NCBI GenBank assembly: GCA_023443745.1
Contig: JAEZTB010000058.1
Location: forward strand, 62,001 to 126,000
Origin: Bacillota bacterium
Lineage (GTDB): Bacteria; Bacillota; Clostridia; DSM-8532
Length of the DNA: 64,000 nucleotides
Reading direction: 5' to 3'
Positions 43,653 to 52,686 of the stretch are shown piece by piece (the first letter of the stretch is position 1; each line of letters starts with the position of its first letter). Under the pieces are notes generated by a model. It was not told the DNA's origin. It made no database searches and worked only from the letters and a program-made list of their open reading frames with translations. The position numbers were made by a program, and so were the translations under genes.

Positions 43653-45131
43653 ATGAAAAAAATAAGAGGAGCCGTTACCCTGATCCTCCTGATTGTCTTC
43701 TTGTTCACAGGCAGCATCGGAGTATCAGCCGCTGAGTACGGAACGTATTTTGATTCAATGATCCGGTTCATGCAAGGCATGTTTTATAAGGATGTATCGG
43801 ATGAGGAAGCTTTAAAGGCTGCTTTAAAGGGTATGTTTTCAGCGCTGGATCCTTATTCGGATTTTTATGATCCGGAAGAGGCCGAGGCCCTCAATAATAG
43901 CTTGAATGGAAACTTTGTAGGAATTGGCGCCGGCTTGGAGAAAAGCGATAAGGGCGTCAAGATCACTAAGGTTTATGAAGGCTCACCTGCTGAAAAAGTC
44001 GGGGTCTATGAGGGAGATATCATTACTGCGGTAGATGGAAACAGTGTTTTGGATAAGGATGCCGAAGCTGTCGCTGCCATCATTAGAGGTACTGAAGGTA
44101 CATGGGTTCGGATCTCCATTCTGCGTGGTGATAGAACCAAAGAATTTTCCATTGTACGGGGTGTTGTTACCATAAGCCCTGTTGAATATAGGCTTGAGGG
44201 TGATAAGGCTTATATCCGAATTGACAGCTTTGGCCTCGGAACTTCGGAACGATTCAGCAAAGCTTTGGCTGAGGCGGATAAAAACAAAATACAAAAAGTT
44301 ATTCTGGATCTTCGGGGTAACGGCGGCGGCTATGTGGACGAGGCTGTCAAGATAGCCGAACAGCTTATTCCCCCGGGGGTTATTACCACACTTGAGTATA
44401 AATCTGATGAGATGTCGGATCGGGTGTATTCTGCAACCAAGACTCACCCTGATTATATTGTTGCCGTGCTTGTCAATAAAGGGACAGCAAGCGCATCGGA
44501 AATATTGGCCAGTGCTTTGGAGGATGCAGGCAATGGTTACCTGATAGGCCAAAATACATTTGGCAAGGGTATATTCCAAAACATGTTCTATGTCCTGACA
44601 CCTGAAGCCTTTTTGAAGTATCGTGAGCTTTATGGTGACGAGTATGTGACAGAAATTCAATGGATGACCTATCATGGTGTTTTCCCCGATATGGATGAGT
44701 TGTTGGGTACAGTAAAACTCACTACCGGGCATTATCTGACACCTAAGGGCAGGGCTATTCATGGTATCGGGCTTAAACCGGCTGCTATCCTGCCCGATGC
44801 TTCAACTCCCAATGGTGTTGTTTTGTCGTCCGTCAAATTCCTTTCCAGTACAACGCCCATAGCTATCAATCAATATGATGTTGAGGTTTATCAGGCAGAG
44901 AATGTGCTTAAGGCTGGGGGCTTCTTTACTGGGACCCCGGACAGGCAATTTGATGCTGAGACCCAGGACGCCGTTAAACGCTTTCAGGAAAAATTTGACC
45001 TTGCACCAAGTGGTATAATTGATATAAAGACAAGAGATCAGCTTAATAAAACGCTTTTAGAGCTTAGAAGTGATAATGATAAGCAGTATACAAAAGCGGT
45101 TGAGTTACTTAATTGGTTTAGGAACAACTAA
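43653..45131 (+). CDS. S41-family C-terminal processing peptidase with PDZ and peptidoglycan-binding domains
   Basis: A 492-residue secreted CtpA-type serine protease. A signal peptide (1-27) precedes a PDZ domain (about 95-180, GAGLEKSDKGVKITKV). In the catalytic domain the nucleophile Ser lies in KGTASASEI near residues 280-282, and the general base Lys308 lies in TFGKG. Residues ~415-485 form a peptidoglycan-binding domain. Such enzymes trim exported proteins from their C-terminus; in spore formers CtpB acts in sigma-K signalling. GAGGAGATCTT precedes the ATG. Confidence 0.93.
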   Translation: MKKIRGAVTLILLIVFLFTGSIGVSAAEYGTYFDSMIRFMQGMFYKDVSDEEALKAALKGMFSALDPYSDFYDPEEAEALNNSLNGNFVGIGAGLEKSDKGVKITKVYEGSPAEKVGVYEGDIITAVDGNSVLDKDAEAVAAIIRGTEGTWVRISILRGDRTKEFSIVRGVVTISPVEYRLEGDKAYIRIDSFGLGTSERFSKALAEADKNKIQKVILDLRGNGGGYVDEAVKIAEQLIPPGVITTLEYKSDEMSDRVYSATKTHPDYIVAVLVNKGTASASEILASALEDAGNGYLIGQNTFGKGIFQNMFYVLTPEAFLKYRELYGDEYVTEIQWMTYHGVFPDMDELLGTVKLTTGHYLTPKGRAIHGIGLKPAAILPDASTPNGVVLSSVKFLSSTTPIAINQYDVEVYQAENVLKAGGFFTGTPDRQFDAETQDAVKRFQEKFDLAPSGIIDIKTRDQLNKTLLELRSDNDKQYTKAVELLNWFRNN

Positions 45132-45268
45132 ATAATAAAACCCGATTTTCAGGGGAGATATTTTTCGAAAAGACAAGGCGGAGGAGGGAGGAATAATTGC
45201 TTTATTCCGACTGACGACAACGCTGGATTTTCGGAAAATAGCCCCCTCAAAATTGGGAATTTATTATT
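45131..45268. mobile_element. MITE-like 138-bp inverted-repeat element
   Basis: Terminal arms of about 41 bp (45131-45171 and 45228-45268) pair imperfectly, about four in five positions, both starting AATAATAAA at the outside and ending CGAAAA inside. The middle carries a small GGAATAA/TTATTCC hairpin. It begins at the protease stop codon. No coding capacity and no clear target duplication. Confidence 0.6.
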
Positions 45269-45297
45269 TGGCTGTTCCTAAACGGAGGGGCTGGATC

Positions 45298-46032
45298 ATG
45301 CCTGGAAAAATAGATATACACGGTGTTGGAATAGATAATGTCACCATGGACGAGGCTTTGGACCGTGTCATGGATATGCTTAAAGATAATAAAGCTCATA
45401 AGGTCTATACGCCCAACTCGGAGATCGTCATGCAGGCTTATCGGGATGACGGGCTTAAGCAGCTATTAAATGAGGCAGACCTTGTAGTGGCGGATGGAGC
45501 AGGCGTCGTGCTGGCGTCCAGAATACTTGGCCGTAAGGTTAAAGAGAAGGTTTCAGGTGTCGATCTTGTCAGAAGAATTTTTATGAATACCGATAGACGT
45601 ACAACGAGCTTCTTTATCTTCGGAGGCAAGCCCGGAGTTTCAGAGCAAGCCTCCATAAACATCCTTTCCGAGTTCCCCAGAGCCAATATACTTGGCTTTC
45701 GCAACGGCTATTTTAATGAGAATGATGTTCAGGGTATCATTAACCAGATAAATGCCGCCAAGGCCGAAATCCTATTAGTGGGTTTGGGTGCGCCAAAACA
45801 GGAAAAATGGATTCACGCCCATGCCCATGAGCTTAATTGCAAGGTTATCATGGGTATCGGAGGCGCCATTGATGTCTTTGCAGGCACGGCAAGCCTCGCC
45901 CCGGAATTCATGAGAAAGGCCGGGCTTGAATGGCTTTATAGACTTGTAAAAGAGCCATCGCGATATAAACGCATGATGGATCTGCCCCGTTTTATGCTTT
46001 TGACTTTGAAAACAAAGTTTATGAAAGATTAG
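45298..46032 (+). CDS. WecG/TagA/CpsF-family N-acetylmannosaminyltransferase
   Basis: A 244-residue glycosyltransferase of family GT26. It carries TPNSEIVMQAYRD near residue 37, the VADGAGVVLASRILG block near residue 62 with the catalytic Asp, and LVGLGAPKQEKWI near residue 160. TagA adds ManNAc to undecaprenyl-PP-GlcNAc in making the wall polymer linkage unit. The ATG at 45298 follows ACGGAGGGGCTGGATC. The frame is open to 45253, inside the inverted-repeat element, which is not likely coding. Confidence 0.92.
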   Translation: MPGKIDIHGVGIDNVTMDEALDRVMDMLKDNKAHKVYTPNSEIVMQAYRDDGLKQLLNEADLVVADGAGVVLASRILGRKVKEKVSGVDLVRRIFMNTDRRTTSFFIFGGKPGVSEQASINILSEFPRANILGFRNGYFNENDVQGIINQINAAKAEILLVGLGAPKQEKWIHAHAHELNCKVIMGIGGAIDVFAGTASLAPEFMRKAGLEWLYRLVKEPSRYKRMMDLPRFMLLTLKTKFMKD

Positions 46033-46042
46033 ATTATGGCCT

Positions 46043-47896
46043 TTACGACTTCATGGCCTTGACCGTCTCTACAGCGAGTCCATAGACCACATCCATGGTC
46101 ACCGGATCGTCGGCTGTTAACCGGTCTGTCAGAGAAACAGGAAGAATCCCTTTTTCCTTGAGAGTTTTAAGAGCCTCTCCTTTTTCAAAGGGTATTGAAA
46201 GTGCATCCAGAACAATGGCACTTGCCAGCTCTCCTGAAAGCTCTTTTTTCACTTCATATGCTTTGAGAGCCTTATCAAGCTCCAGATTATAAAAATTTGG
46301 AGCCATTTTTATGATGGCATTTTTCACAAGCACTATCAGAACTTCCTGACTGGCCTTAAAATCAAGCTTAAAGTCATTTTCCTTACCACCGGCTATAAGC
46401 CCGAATTCGGCAAGAACCTTCATGTTGGGGTAGGCCCAATGATCGGTAAGCTTTTGCTCGGTTCCGGGAATAAGTAGGTTTTCAGAAAAATCGGTGAGAC
46501 TAACCCCTCCGCTTTTAAGGTAGGCCTTCCATGCCTTACGCTGTTCGTCGGGAAGCTTAAGCATATCGGCTGGCGATGTGTTGTTAACAAAGCTATAAGC
46601 TGCTACAAGTCCGGCCGACTCGCCTATGGTAATCTGGGTAGGCATGTTACCGGCGCTTGTTGCCGCTAATGAAGTATAAGACGCCTTAGCTCCTATCATC
46701 AAGACATTTTGAAGGTTGGAAGGGATGATGCTCTCGAGGGGAATAGCATAAACATGTGGTTTGGTTACAACATATTCAATGCTTTTATCCACATATTTAC
46801 CTGCATCGACAGCTGCGGCGCAGAGCGCTATCTTGTTATTAAAATCCTTGTTTTCAAGAATATCAGATACTCTTAGCCTGTAACGTCCCTCAAAATGTCG
46901 GTATTCAGGTATGAAGAACGCCTCCGGGCTTTCTTTATATTGGCTGTCCTTGAAGGCGACCATCACAGTTTTTAAAAAAGCAGTGAGCATTCTCGCCTCT
47001 TCCTCAGCCGCCTTATATGCGGCAGTAAGAGCCTCTTTGTCCTCCACATCCACACCATAAATCTGAAGACCGGTAATAACCAGATCCTCGTCGTTCTGAC
47101 TGATAAAGGATGGTGAAATGATTTTAGTATTGGAATTGACCTTCTCATATGCCAATAAAGCTAATTGGAATTCATCAAAAAAGTCAGTAATCTTCCGATT
47201 CTTCTTAAGAACCTCCATGTCAACTCCGGTTATACGGAAGTTAAACTTTAGAGGTGAATAAAAATTGGGAAGCCCTAAGTCTTCCGAGCCTTTAAAATAA
47301 GGCGTCTTGCAGAGGACAAGGAGCTCACCGTCCTGAGTCGCATCAATAAAATTGCGTGCCTTATAGTATTGTTCTCCGTCCTGATTCTGGACCACAATTC
47401 CTTTTAATACATCACCTTCAAGATCCGCTTTTGTTATGGTGCTGCCATAAATAATCTTAAGGCTTTCTTCCTGCTCCGTAAGCTTCGCAATGGATTTTTC
47501 ATAATCCTCCACATTAAAGCCCAAATCGAATTTTCCGAAAATTTCTTGATAAATACCCTGATTGAGCAAGACCTTTTTCTGATTAATAACCCCCTGCTGG
47601 AGATCCATAACCGGAATCATGCTTTTTGTGATAGAACTGCCAAGATTATTCTCGTTGGTAATGAGCAGGGTTTTCAAGCCTACCCTTGAGCAGGCCAAAG
47701 CCGAGGCAATACCCTCTGGCTCCGAGCCTATGATAATCGTTGCATACTCATTTTCCTCAAAGTTAAAGTCACCCGGATGAACTTTGGTGTAGTTCTTAAA
47801 AGAGGTTCCTAAAAAGAGGGGCCTTAAGCCAAACCACAGGGTTACTATAATGAGTACAGCCACTATTAAAATCTTAATCAATCGATCATTCTTCAT
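46043..47896 (-). CDS. Membrane-anchored FAD-dependent oxidoreductase-like protein with SLH-like C-terminus
   Basis: A 617-residue protein. One N-terminal helix (about 8-28, preceded by Lys/Arg) should place the rest outside. A flavoprotein fold related to xanthan lyase-type FAD oxidoreductases follows, but the dinucleotide motif reads GSEPEG near residue 56, lacking the second Gly of GxGxxG. Later blocks include FIDATQDGELL near 187 and an AATSAGNMPTQITIGESAGLVAAY stretch near 405. Residues ~480-560 (DHWAYPNMKVL, then FGLIAGG) look like a degenerate SLH repeat. AAAAAGGAATATT precedes the ATG. No Tat motif is visible. Substrate unknown. Confidence 0.78.
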   Translation of the reverse strand: MKNDRLIKILIVAVLIIVTLWFGLRPLFLGTSFKNYTKVHPGDFNFEENEYATIIIGSEPEGIASALACSRVGLKTLLITNENNLGSSITKSMIPVMDLQQGVINQKKVLLNQGIYQEIFGKFDLGFNVEDYEKSIAKLTEQEESLKIIYGSTITKADLEGDVLKGIVVQNQDGEQYYKARNFIDATQDGELLVLCKTPYFKGSEDLGLPNFYSPLKFNFRITGVDMEVLKKNRKITDFFDEFQLALLAYEKVNSNTKIISPSFISQNDEDLVITGLQIYGVDVEDKEALTAAYKAAEEEARMLTAFLKTVMVAFKDSQYKESPEAFFIPEYRHFEGRYRLRVSDILENKDFNNKIALCAAAVDAGKYVDKSIEYVVTKPHVYAIPLESIIPSNLQNVLMIGAKASYTSLAATSAGNMPTQITIGESAGLVAAYSFVNNTSPADMLKLPDEQRKAWKAYLKSGGVSLTDFSENLLIPGTEQKLTDHWAYPNMKVLAEFGLIAGGKENDFKLDFKASQEVLIVLVKNAIIKMAPNFYNLELDKALKAYEVKKELSGELASAIVLDALSIPFEKGEALKTLKEKGILPVSLTDRLTADDPVTMDVVYGLAVETVKAMKS

Positions 47897-48019
47897 AATA
47901 TTCCTTTTTATATCCCAACTCTTTAAGACATCCCGTTTTTCTCATACTATTCTCATATTGGCTAATTGATGAGAAAAGGTGTCTATAGTATTTATCGTAT
48001 AAAAAGAAGAAAAAAGAAA

Positions 48020-48056
48020 GAGGTGCAATTGAAACTTTTCGTTTCAAATACACCTC
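48020..48056 (-). terminator. Rho-independent terminator of the exported-protein gene
   Basis: A 16-bp imperfect stem (48020-48035 with 48041-48056), followed on the minus strand by a T-rich tract (48001-48019). It lies just beyond the stop of the gene at 48076. The rest of 47897-48075 shows nothing else. Confidence 0.82.
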
Positions 48057-48075
48057 GGCATTGATCTTTTAAGCT

Positions 48076-48657
48076 TTACTGAATCGTGTAAGCTCCGCGA
48101 ATAAGCAGAAAGGCATTCGCTTTTATCAGCAATCCACGTCCATCGGTTCTTGCAGAAATTAAGAGATGTTGAACGGGAATATTCACCCCGTCATTTAAAT
48201 CAAGACCTGAGCTGGCATCCACAATAACACCGTTGACACCCTTTATGGCCGTAGCCTTACCGCTTCTTAAAAGAGCTTCGCTGCCACCCGAAAGAAGAAC
48301 TTTCTGGCCTGCTTTAGCTTCAACAACTGTATAGCCGCTTTCCAGGCTTGCTACTCTCGTTTTTAATGTCTCGATTTCCGTCAGGGCATCAATGATGAAT
48401 TTGGTCAGATCCCCCATGTCTGTCTGAAGCTGGGCAATAGCCCCTGAATCTACGGTTCCTGTTCCGGTTCCGGATGAACCCGAGCCTATTTGAGCGGTCA
48501 GCTTGGCAATTTGCTGATCCACATAGCTTTTAGATACAAGAGGGTCGGTGTCGCTTCCCGGTTGTCCGGCTCCGGATGCCGATGAAACCACGAGAATTAC
48601 ACAAGAAAATAGGATACAAACCATCATGACCAGCTTGCTTTTTCTTTTGAATATCAT
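48076..48657 (-). CDS. Small exported protein, function unknown
   Basis: A 193-residue protein with a signal peptide (about 1-29). It continues with VSKSYVDQQIAKL, a Ser/Gly/Thr linker (about 58-70), a coiled-coil segment (about 73-108) and a C-terminal beta-rich domain (about 112-193) with alternating Gly/Val/Leu, where AGQKVLLSGGSEALLRSG stands out. Similar proteins occur in clostridia without known function; wall or spore-surface association is possible. CCCAAGGAGGAAGCAAA precedes the ATG. It lies 37 bp after endoA on the same strand. Confidence 0.75.
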   Translation of the reverse strand: MIFKRKSKLVMMVCILFSCVILVVSSASGAGQPGSDTDPLVSKSYVDQQIAKLTAQIGSGSSGTGTGTVDSGAIAQLQTDMGDLTKFIIDALTEIETLKTRVASLESGYTVVEAKAGQKVLLSGGSEALLRSGKATAIKGVNGVIVDASSGLDLNDGVNIPVQHLLISARTDGRGLLIKANAFLLIRGAYTIQ

Positions 48658-48694
48658 TTTGCTTCCTCCTTGGGAGGCGCTTACATCAAGCTTT

Positions 48695-49054
48695 TTACTG
48701 CACGTATGTAACGCTCAGGCCGAAGCTTGTACGAAGCGCATGATCAACCTGTCTCATTAAGTAGTCGTCCAGATGTCCTGCTTTTTCACGCAGCCTTCTC
48801 TTGTCAATGGTTCTGATTTGCTCAAGAAGAACGACTGAGTTTTTGTTTAGACCAAATTGCTCCCCGTATATTTCAATATGTGTCGGGAGCCGAGCCTTGT
48901 CCAACTGTGAGGTTATGGCTGAAACAATGATGGTAGGACTAAACTTATTTCCGATATCATTCTGGATAACCAATACAGGTCTTACACCACCCTGCTCTGA
49001 ACCCACAACAGGACTCAAGTCAGCATAGTAGATGTCGCCTCTTTTTACCAGCAA
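48695..49054 (-). CDS. MazF/PemK-family endoribonuclease toxin (EndoA/NdoA type)
   Basis: A 119-residue protein with the whole EndoA pattern: VKRGDIYYADLSPVVGSEQG at the start, RPVLVIQND near residue 26, SAITSQ near residue 46 and VLLEQIRTIDKRRL near residue 78. EndoA cuts mRNA at UACAU-type sites. A TTG at 49054 is preferred over the TTG at 49060, because AGGAG then sits nine bases away and the protein begins like its relatives. It follows alr as in Bacillus, but the 177 bp between them cannot hold the usual ~90-residue antitoxin. Confidence 0.92.
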   Translation of the reverse strand: MLVKRGDIYYADLSPVVGSEQGGVRPVLVIQNDIGNKFSPTIIVSAITSQLDKARLPTHIEIYGEQFGLNKNSVVLLEQIRTIDKRRLREKAGHLDDYLMRQVDHALRTSFGLSVTYVQ

Positions 49055-49123
49055 TTTCAATCACTCCTGTAAAAAGTATTGACCTCCAAAGTCTGACCCC
49101 AACTGCCTCATGCTCTTGTTTCT

Positions 49124-49152
49124 ATTATAGGAAGACGTTTCAAGAGCGTCAA
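49124..49152 (-). promoter_or_regulatory. Promoter of the endoA gene
   Basis: On the minus strand TTGACG (49147-49152), a 17-bp spacer and TATAAT (49124-49129), about 70 bp before the toxin start. So the toxin gene can be read separately from alr. Confidence 0.83.
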
Positions 49153-49237
49153 ATTAAGATTAGGTTACGCATGCACTACTATTGTTACACATTTCCTTAA
49201 ACTGTATACATCAGGAGCAATAAGTATAAATGAATTA

Positions 49238-50407
49238 TCACACAAGATAATTCAAAACATTAACCACCTGTCCGCCCTTAAAATAAACGCGCGGAATGCG
49301 TTTACCAATGATTGAAACAATTTCGTAAGGTATGGTGCCGATAAGTTGGGCAATTTCATCGGCGGTAATTTCATTTTCGCCCTGGCGGCCAATTAAAACA
49401 ACTTCACTACCGACCTCAAGTTCTCCCGAGATATCGGTAACATCTATCATGCATTGATCCATACAAATTGAACCTACAACAGGTGCATATTGACCGTTGA
49501 CCAAGACACGGCTTTTATTTGTAAGGAGTCTGGAATAACCATCGGCATAGCCAATGGATATTGTGGCGATACGGCTTTTTCTTTTTGTCGTAAACTTTCT
49601 TCCGTAACTTATGGATGTCTCTGCATCCACCCACTTAACAAGTGTGATGTTGGCTTTGAGTGTCATGGCCGGCTTTAGATCAATAACAGTCCTGTCCACC
49701 TCATCCGAGGGGTAAATGCCATAAAGAATAATGCCCGCTCTCACCATATCCAAGGTGTTTTCAGAATATTGGAGAATGGCCGCGCTGTTGGAAACATGAC
49801 GAATGGGAATGATGATGCCGATTCGGTTAAGTTCACTGATGATGCTTTCAAACAGCTCCATCTGGTGCAGGGTATAGCCTCTGTCCCTTTCATCCGCCGT
49901 GGCAAAATGAGTGAATATGCCCTCTACAACAATACCCGGAAGCTTTTGGATTTTAACCACATCCTTGACGGCACTATAGCCTGGAAGAAATCCCACCCGG
50001 GTCATGCCCGTGTCGATTTTGATATGTACAGGGACCTTCGTTCCCTGCCTGACAGCCACATCAGAAAGGGCCTCTGCCATTTCATGGCTGTAGACAGTCT
50101 GGGTGATGTGGTATTGTATAAGCTCATCAGCACGCTGAGGGCTTGTATGGCTCAAGACCAGGATGGGGACGTCAATGCCGATTTTGCGAAGCTGTATGGC
50201 TTCATCCAACATGGAAACGGCAAGCCGGGAAGCACCGTTCTCTATTATGGTACTGACGGTCTCCATAACGCCATGGCCATAGGCGTCGGCTTTGACCACA
50301 GCCATGATTTCTGTGCGCTTCCCGACCAATCTGCGAATTTCTTCCACGTTATGAGCGATATGATCCAAATTAATCTCAGCCCATGCTCTTGTAAATTTAT
50401 AGTCCAT
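49238..50407 (-). CDS. alr: Alanine racemase
   Basis: A 389-residue PLP enzyme interconverting L- and D-alanine for peptidoglycan. Lys39 in VVKADAYGHG binds PLP; the second catalytic base Tyr lies in ISYGRKF near residue 270, and SIGYADGY near residue 289 is conserved. A TIM-barrel N-terminal and beta C-terminal domain are complete. GAAGGTGATACT precedes the ATG. It lies 10 bp after nnr. Confidence 0.97.
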   Translation of the reverse strand: MDYKFTRAWAEINLDHIAHNVEEIRRLVGKRTEIMAVVKADAYGHGVMETVSTIIENGASRLAVSMLDEAIQLRKIGIDVPILVLSHTSPQRADELIQYHITQTVYSHEMAEALSDVAVRQGTKVPVHIKIDTGMTRVGFLPGYSAVKDVVKIQKLPGIVVEGIFTHFATADERDRGYTLHQMELFESIISELNRIGIIIPIRHVSNSAAILQYSENTLDMVRAGIILYGIYPSDEVDRTVIDLKPAMTLKANITLVKWVDAETSISYGRKFTTKRKSRIATISIGYADGYSRLLTNKSRVLVNGQYAPVVGSICMDQCMIDVTDISGELEVGSEVVLIGRQGENEITADEIAQLIGTIPYEIVSIIGKRIPRVYFKGGQVVNVLNYLV

Positions 50408-50417
50408 AGTATCACCT

Positions 50418-51992
50418 TCAATGTTTGCAAAAATTTTTTAGTCCCATTATATGCTTGAACGCATCGGGTATATGAGCGACAATATCTGAAGCCATCAGGC
50501 TTATCCTGCCTTTCTCCTGTGCTGCGAAATCCCCTGCGAGCCCATGTAGATACACTCCGGCCAGTGCCGCTTCATAAGGAGACACTCCCTGTCCTAAAAG
50601 TGAAGCGATCATGCCGGCTAATACATCTCCCGCTCCCGCGGTTCCCATACCGTCATTACCTGTGGGGTTAATGGCGATCCTTCCGTCATTGGTGGCTATA
50701 ACGGTTCCGGCTCCTTTAAGCACCATCGTTATGCCATATTCATCTGCAAATTGCTTAGCCAGGCCAATCCGGTCATTTTGAACAAGCTCAGTTTCAATTC
50801 CGGCTAATCGCGCCATCTCTGCAGGATGAGGTGTTAATATGGCCTCGCACCGGAGGTTTTCAAGTAAGGTCTTGTCTCTTGCCAGAATATTCAAAGCGTC
50901 ACCGTCGAAGACCATGGGTTTTTCGCAGTTCTCTATAAGATATTTCAAAACCATGTGGGTGTCCTCGTTGCAAGATAATCCGGGCCCCACCAGTACAGCG
51001 TCGGCTTCCTGAATGAGACCTTTTAAAAAGGCCGGGGTGCCTTCATAGATACATATATGGCCATGGTTTTCGGGCATATGAACTAAAACGGCCTCAGGAA
51101 CCAGCATGGACAGAGTATCCATACAGCTTTGGGGAACTGCCAGCTTAACAAGTCCGCAGCCCGATCTGTATGCTGAGGTAGCGCTAAGATAAGCAGCACC
51201 TGACATACCCTGTGAGCCTGCCACTGCAAGAAGCCTGCCAAAAGTCCCTTTATGGCCATCTTCCGGCCTTGGAGGGAGCAGCGCGGCGATGTCCGCATTT
51301 TCAATTAATTCCGGTATATCAAGCTCCTCAGCTAATTGATAGGGAATGCCGATATCGGCCACCGTTAATTCCCCAAGCCGGGAAGCACCCGGATACTGTA
51401 CCATACCCAGCTTCGGAAGATAAAAGGTAACCGTTGCATCAGCTCTGATACTGATTCCTCTTATTTCTCCCGTCAGGCCATCCACTCCCGAGGCTATATC
51501 GATGGATAAAACAGTTTTTGCATGCTCATTAATGGTTTGGATGACCTGGGCCCATAATCCTTCCACATTACGGTTGAGACCGGTTCCCAAAAGACCGTCT
51601 ATGACAAGATCACTTTGCTCCAAGGAATGCGCCAGCCGCTCTAAAACAGATTTATCAGAAATGAAGGGAATTTCCACTCCCATATTTTTTAAAATGAGCC
51701 CGTTGGTAAGAGCATCGACCGTGAGCGCTTCCATCGAAGTCATGGAATATACCGACACCGTGTAGCCCATCGCCAGCAGATGCCTTACAACGGCAAAAGC
51801 ATCCCCGCCATTGTTGCCGTTGCCTGCCACGACGGTAATAGAGGCAGAGGCGCCTTTTCCCTCTAAAAGACTTTTTGCCTTTTTGACCACTTGAATGGCG
51901 GCATTTTCCATGAGAACAATACCGGGAATGCCCAAAGAGTCAATGGCTATTCTATCGATTGTCCTCATCTGCTGTGGTGTCACCAGCTTCAT
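50418..51992 (-). CDS. nnr: Bifunctional NAD(P)H-hydrate epimerase/ADP-dependent dehydratase
   Basis: A 524-residue repair enzyme fusing two activities. The N-terminal YjeF_N domain (about 1-215) has VVAGNGNNGGDAF near residue 54 and epimerises NAD(P)HX. The C-terminal ribokinase-like domain (about 230-510) has VGPGLS near 333, PHPAEMARL near 398 and GAGDVLAGMI near 468, the last with the catalytic Asp; it dehydrates S-NAD(P)HX with ADP. GGAGGGG lies seven bases before the ATG. The start overlaps the preceding coiled-coil gene by 41 bp. Confidence 0.95.
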   Translation of the reverse strand: MKLVTPQQMRTIDRIAIDSLGIPGIVLMENAAIQVVKKAKSLLEGKGASASITVVAGNGNNGGDAFAVVRHLLAMGYTVSVYSMTSMEALTVDALTNGLILKNMGVEIPFISDKSVLERLAHSLEQSDLVIDGLLGTGLNRNVEGLWAQVIQTINEHAKTVLSIDIASGVDGLTGEIRGISIRADATVTFYLPKLGMVQYPGASRLGELTVADIGIPYQLAEELDIPELIENADIAALLPPRPEDGHKGTFGRLLAVAGSQGMSGAAYLSATSAYRSGCGLVKLAVPQSCMDTLSMLVPEAVLVHMPENHGHICIYEGTPAFLKGLIQEADAVLVGPGLSCNEDTHMVLKYLIENCEKPMVFDGDALNILARDKTLLENLRCEAILTPHPAEMARLAGIETELVQNDRIGLAKQFADEYGITMVLKGAGTVIATNDGRIAINPTGNDGMGTAGAGDVLAGMIASLLGQGVSPYEAALAGVYLHGLAGDFAAQEKGRISLMASDIVAHIPDAFKHIMGLKNFCKH

Positions 51993-52665
51993 CTTTTAAC
52001 CCCTCCAGCTCGAATTGTTCTTCAAGGTCTTTTACCTGACTGGCGCCAATAAGCTCTGTTAGGTCGGTAGCACATTGGGTCCAATTGGTTGATATGGCTT
52101 CCAGTTCCTCTCTTAAAGCATTCTCTTTTTGCTCCAACATAACCAGCTCGTTTTTTATGTCAAGGGCTCTGTCACTGTTGTTTTTCAAAGTGGAGAATAT
52201 GTATGCAGCCGAGCCCTCTAATAGCTTTAGATTGGCCGTTTTCATTTGCTCTTCAAGCTTCTCTATTTCCTCCAGTACGGCATTCATCCGGCCATTGATC
52301 TTTTCAATTTCCTTCTTGCAGTCCTTAAGCTTATCCTTAGCCGCATGATTATCGTTCTCAAAGGCCTCCTGCGTCAGGCTTATGATTTCATTCATGCACT
52401 TTCGCTTTTTGGGCTCAAGATTTTCCTGCTCATTTTTAAGCATGGCCTCCTTTTTAATGAGCACACTCATTTCCTTCTCAGCCGATTCAAGCTCCTGATT
52501 CATTTTTATGGTCACAAACAGCTTCGTCCAGCGCTCATCAATGGAAAGCCGCGTGATATTGTTCTGCCTCAGGATTGAGGGGTCAAATTCGACTTTTGGC
52601 TTTTCTTTAACGCTTTGTTCGTTTTCTTGTGTTTGTGGGGTGGACTTATGCTTGAAAAACCACAT
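51952..52665 (-). CDS. Coiled-coil protein, function unknown
   Basis: A 237-residue charged protein, mostly long helices: heptad-like Leu/Ile patterns with Lys/Glu run from about residue 50 to 200. The N-terminus (WFFKHKS) and acidic C-terminus (DEAGDTTADEDNR) flank it. No signal peptide and no recognised family. AAAGGAGGGGGTTTTT precedes the ATG. It overlaps nnr by 41 bp, so the two are translationally coupled. Confidence 0.75.
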   Translation of the reverse strand: MWFFKHKSTPQTQENEQSVKEKPKVEFDPSILRQNNITRLSIDERWTKLFVTIKMNQELESAEKEMSVLIKKEAMLKNEQENLEPKKRKCMNEIISLTQEAFENDNHAAKDKLKDCKKEIEKINGRMNAVLEEIEKLEEQMKTANLKLLEGSAAYIFSTLKNNSDRALDIKNELVMLEQKENALREELEAISTNWTQCATDLTELIGASQVKDLEEQFELEGLKDEAGDTTADEDNR

Positions 52666-52686
52666 AAAAACCCCCTCCTTTATACT

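Noticed and set aside
43983..44762. A 259-codon minus-strand frame inside the CtpA-type gene
   Set aside because: Antisense to the PDZ and protease domains, which have intact catalytic residues.
49769..50458. A 229-codon plus-strand frame opposite alr
   Set aside because: Antisense to a complete alanine racemase; no Shine-Dalgarno and no domain.
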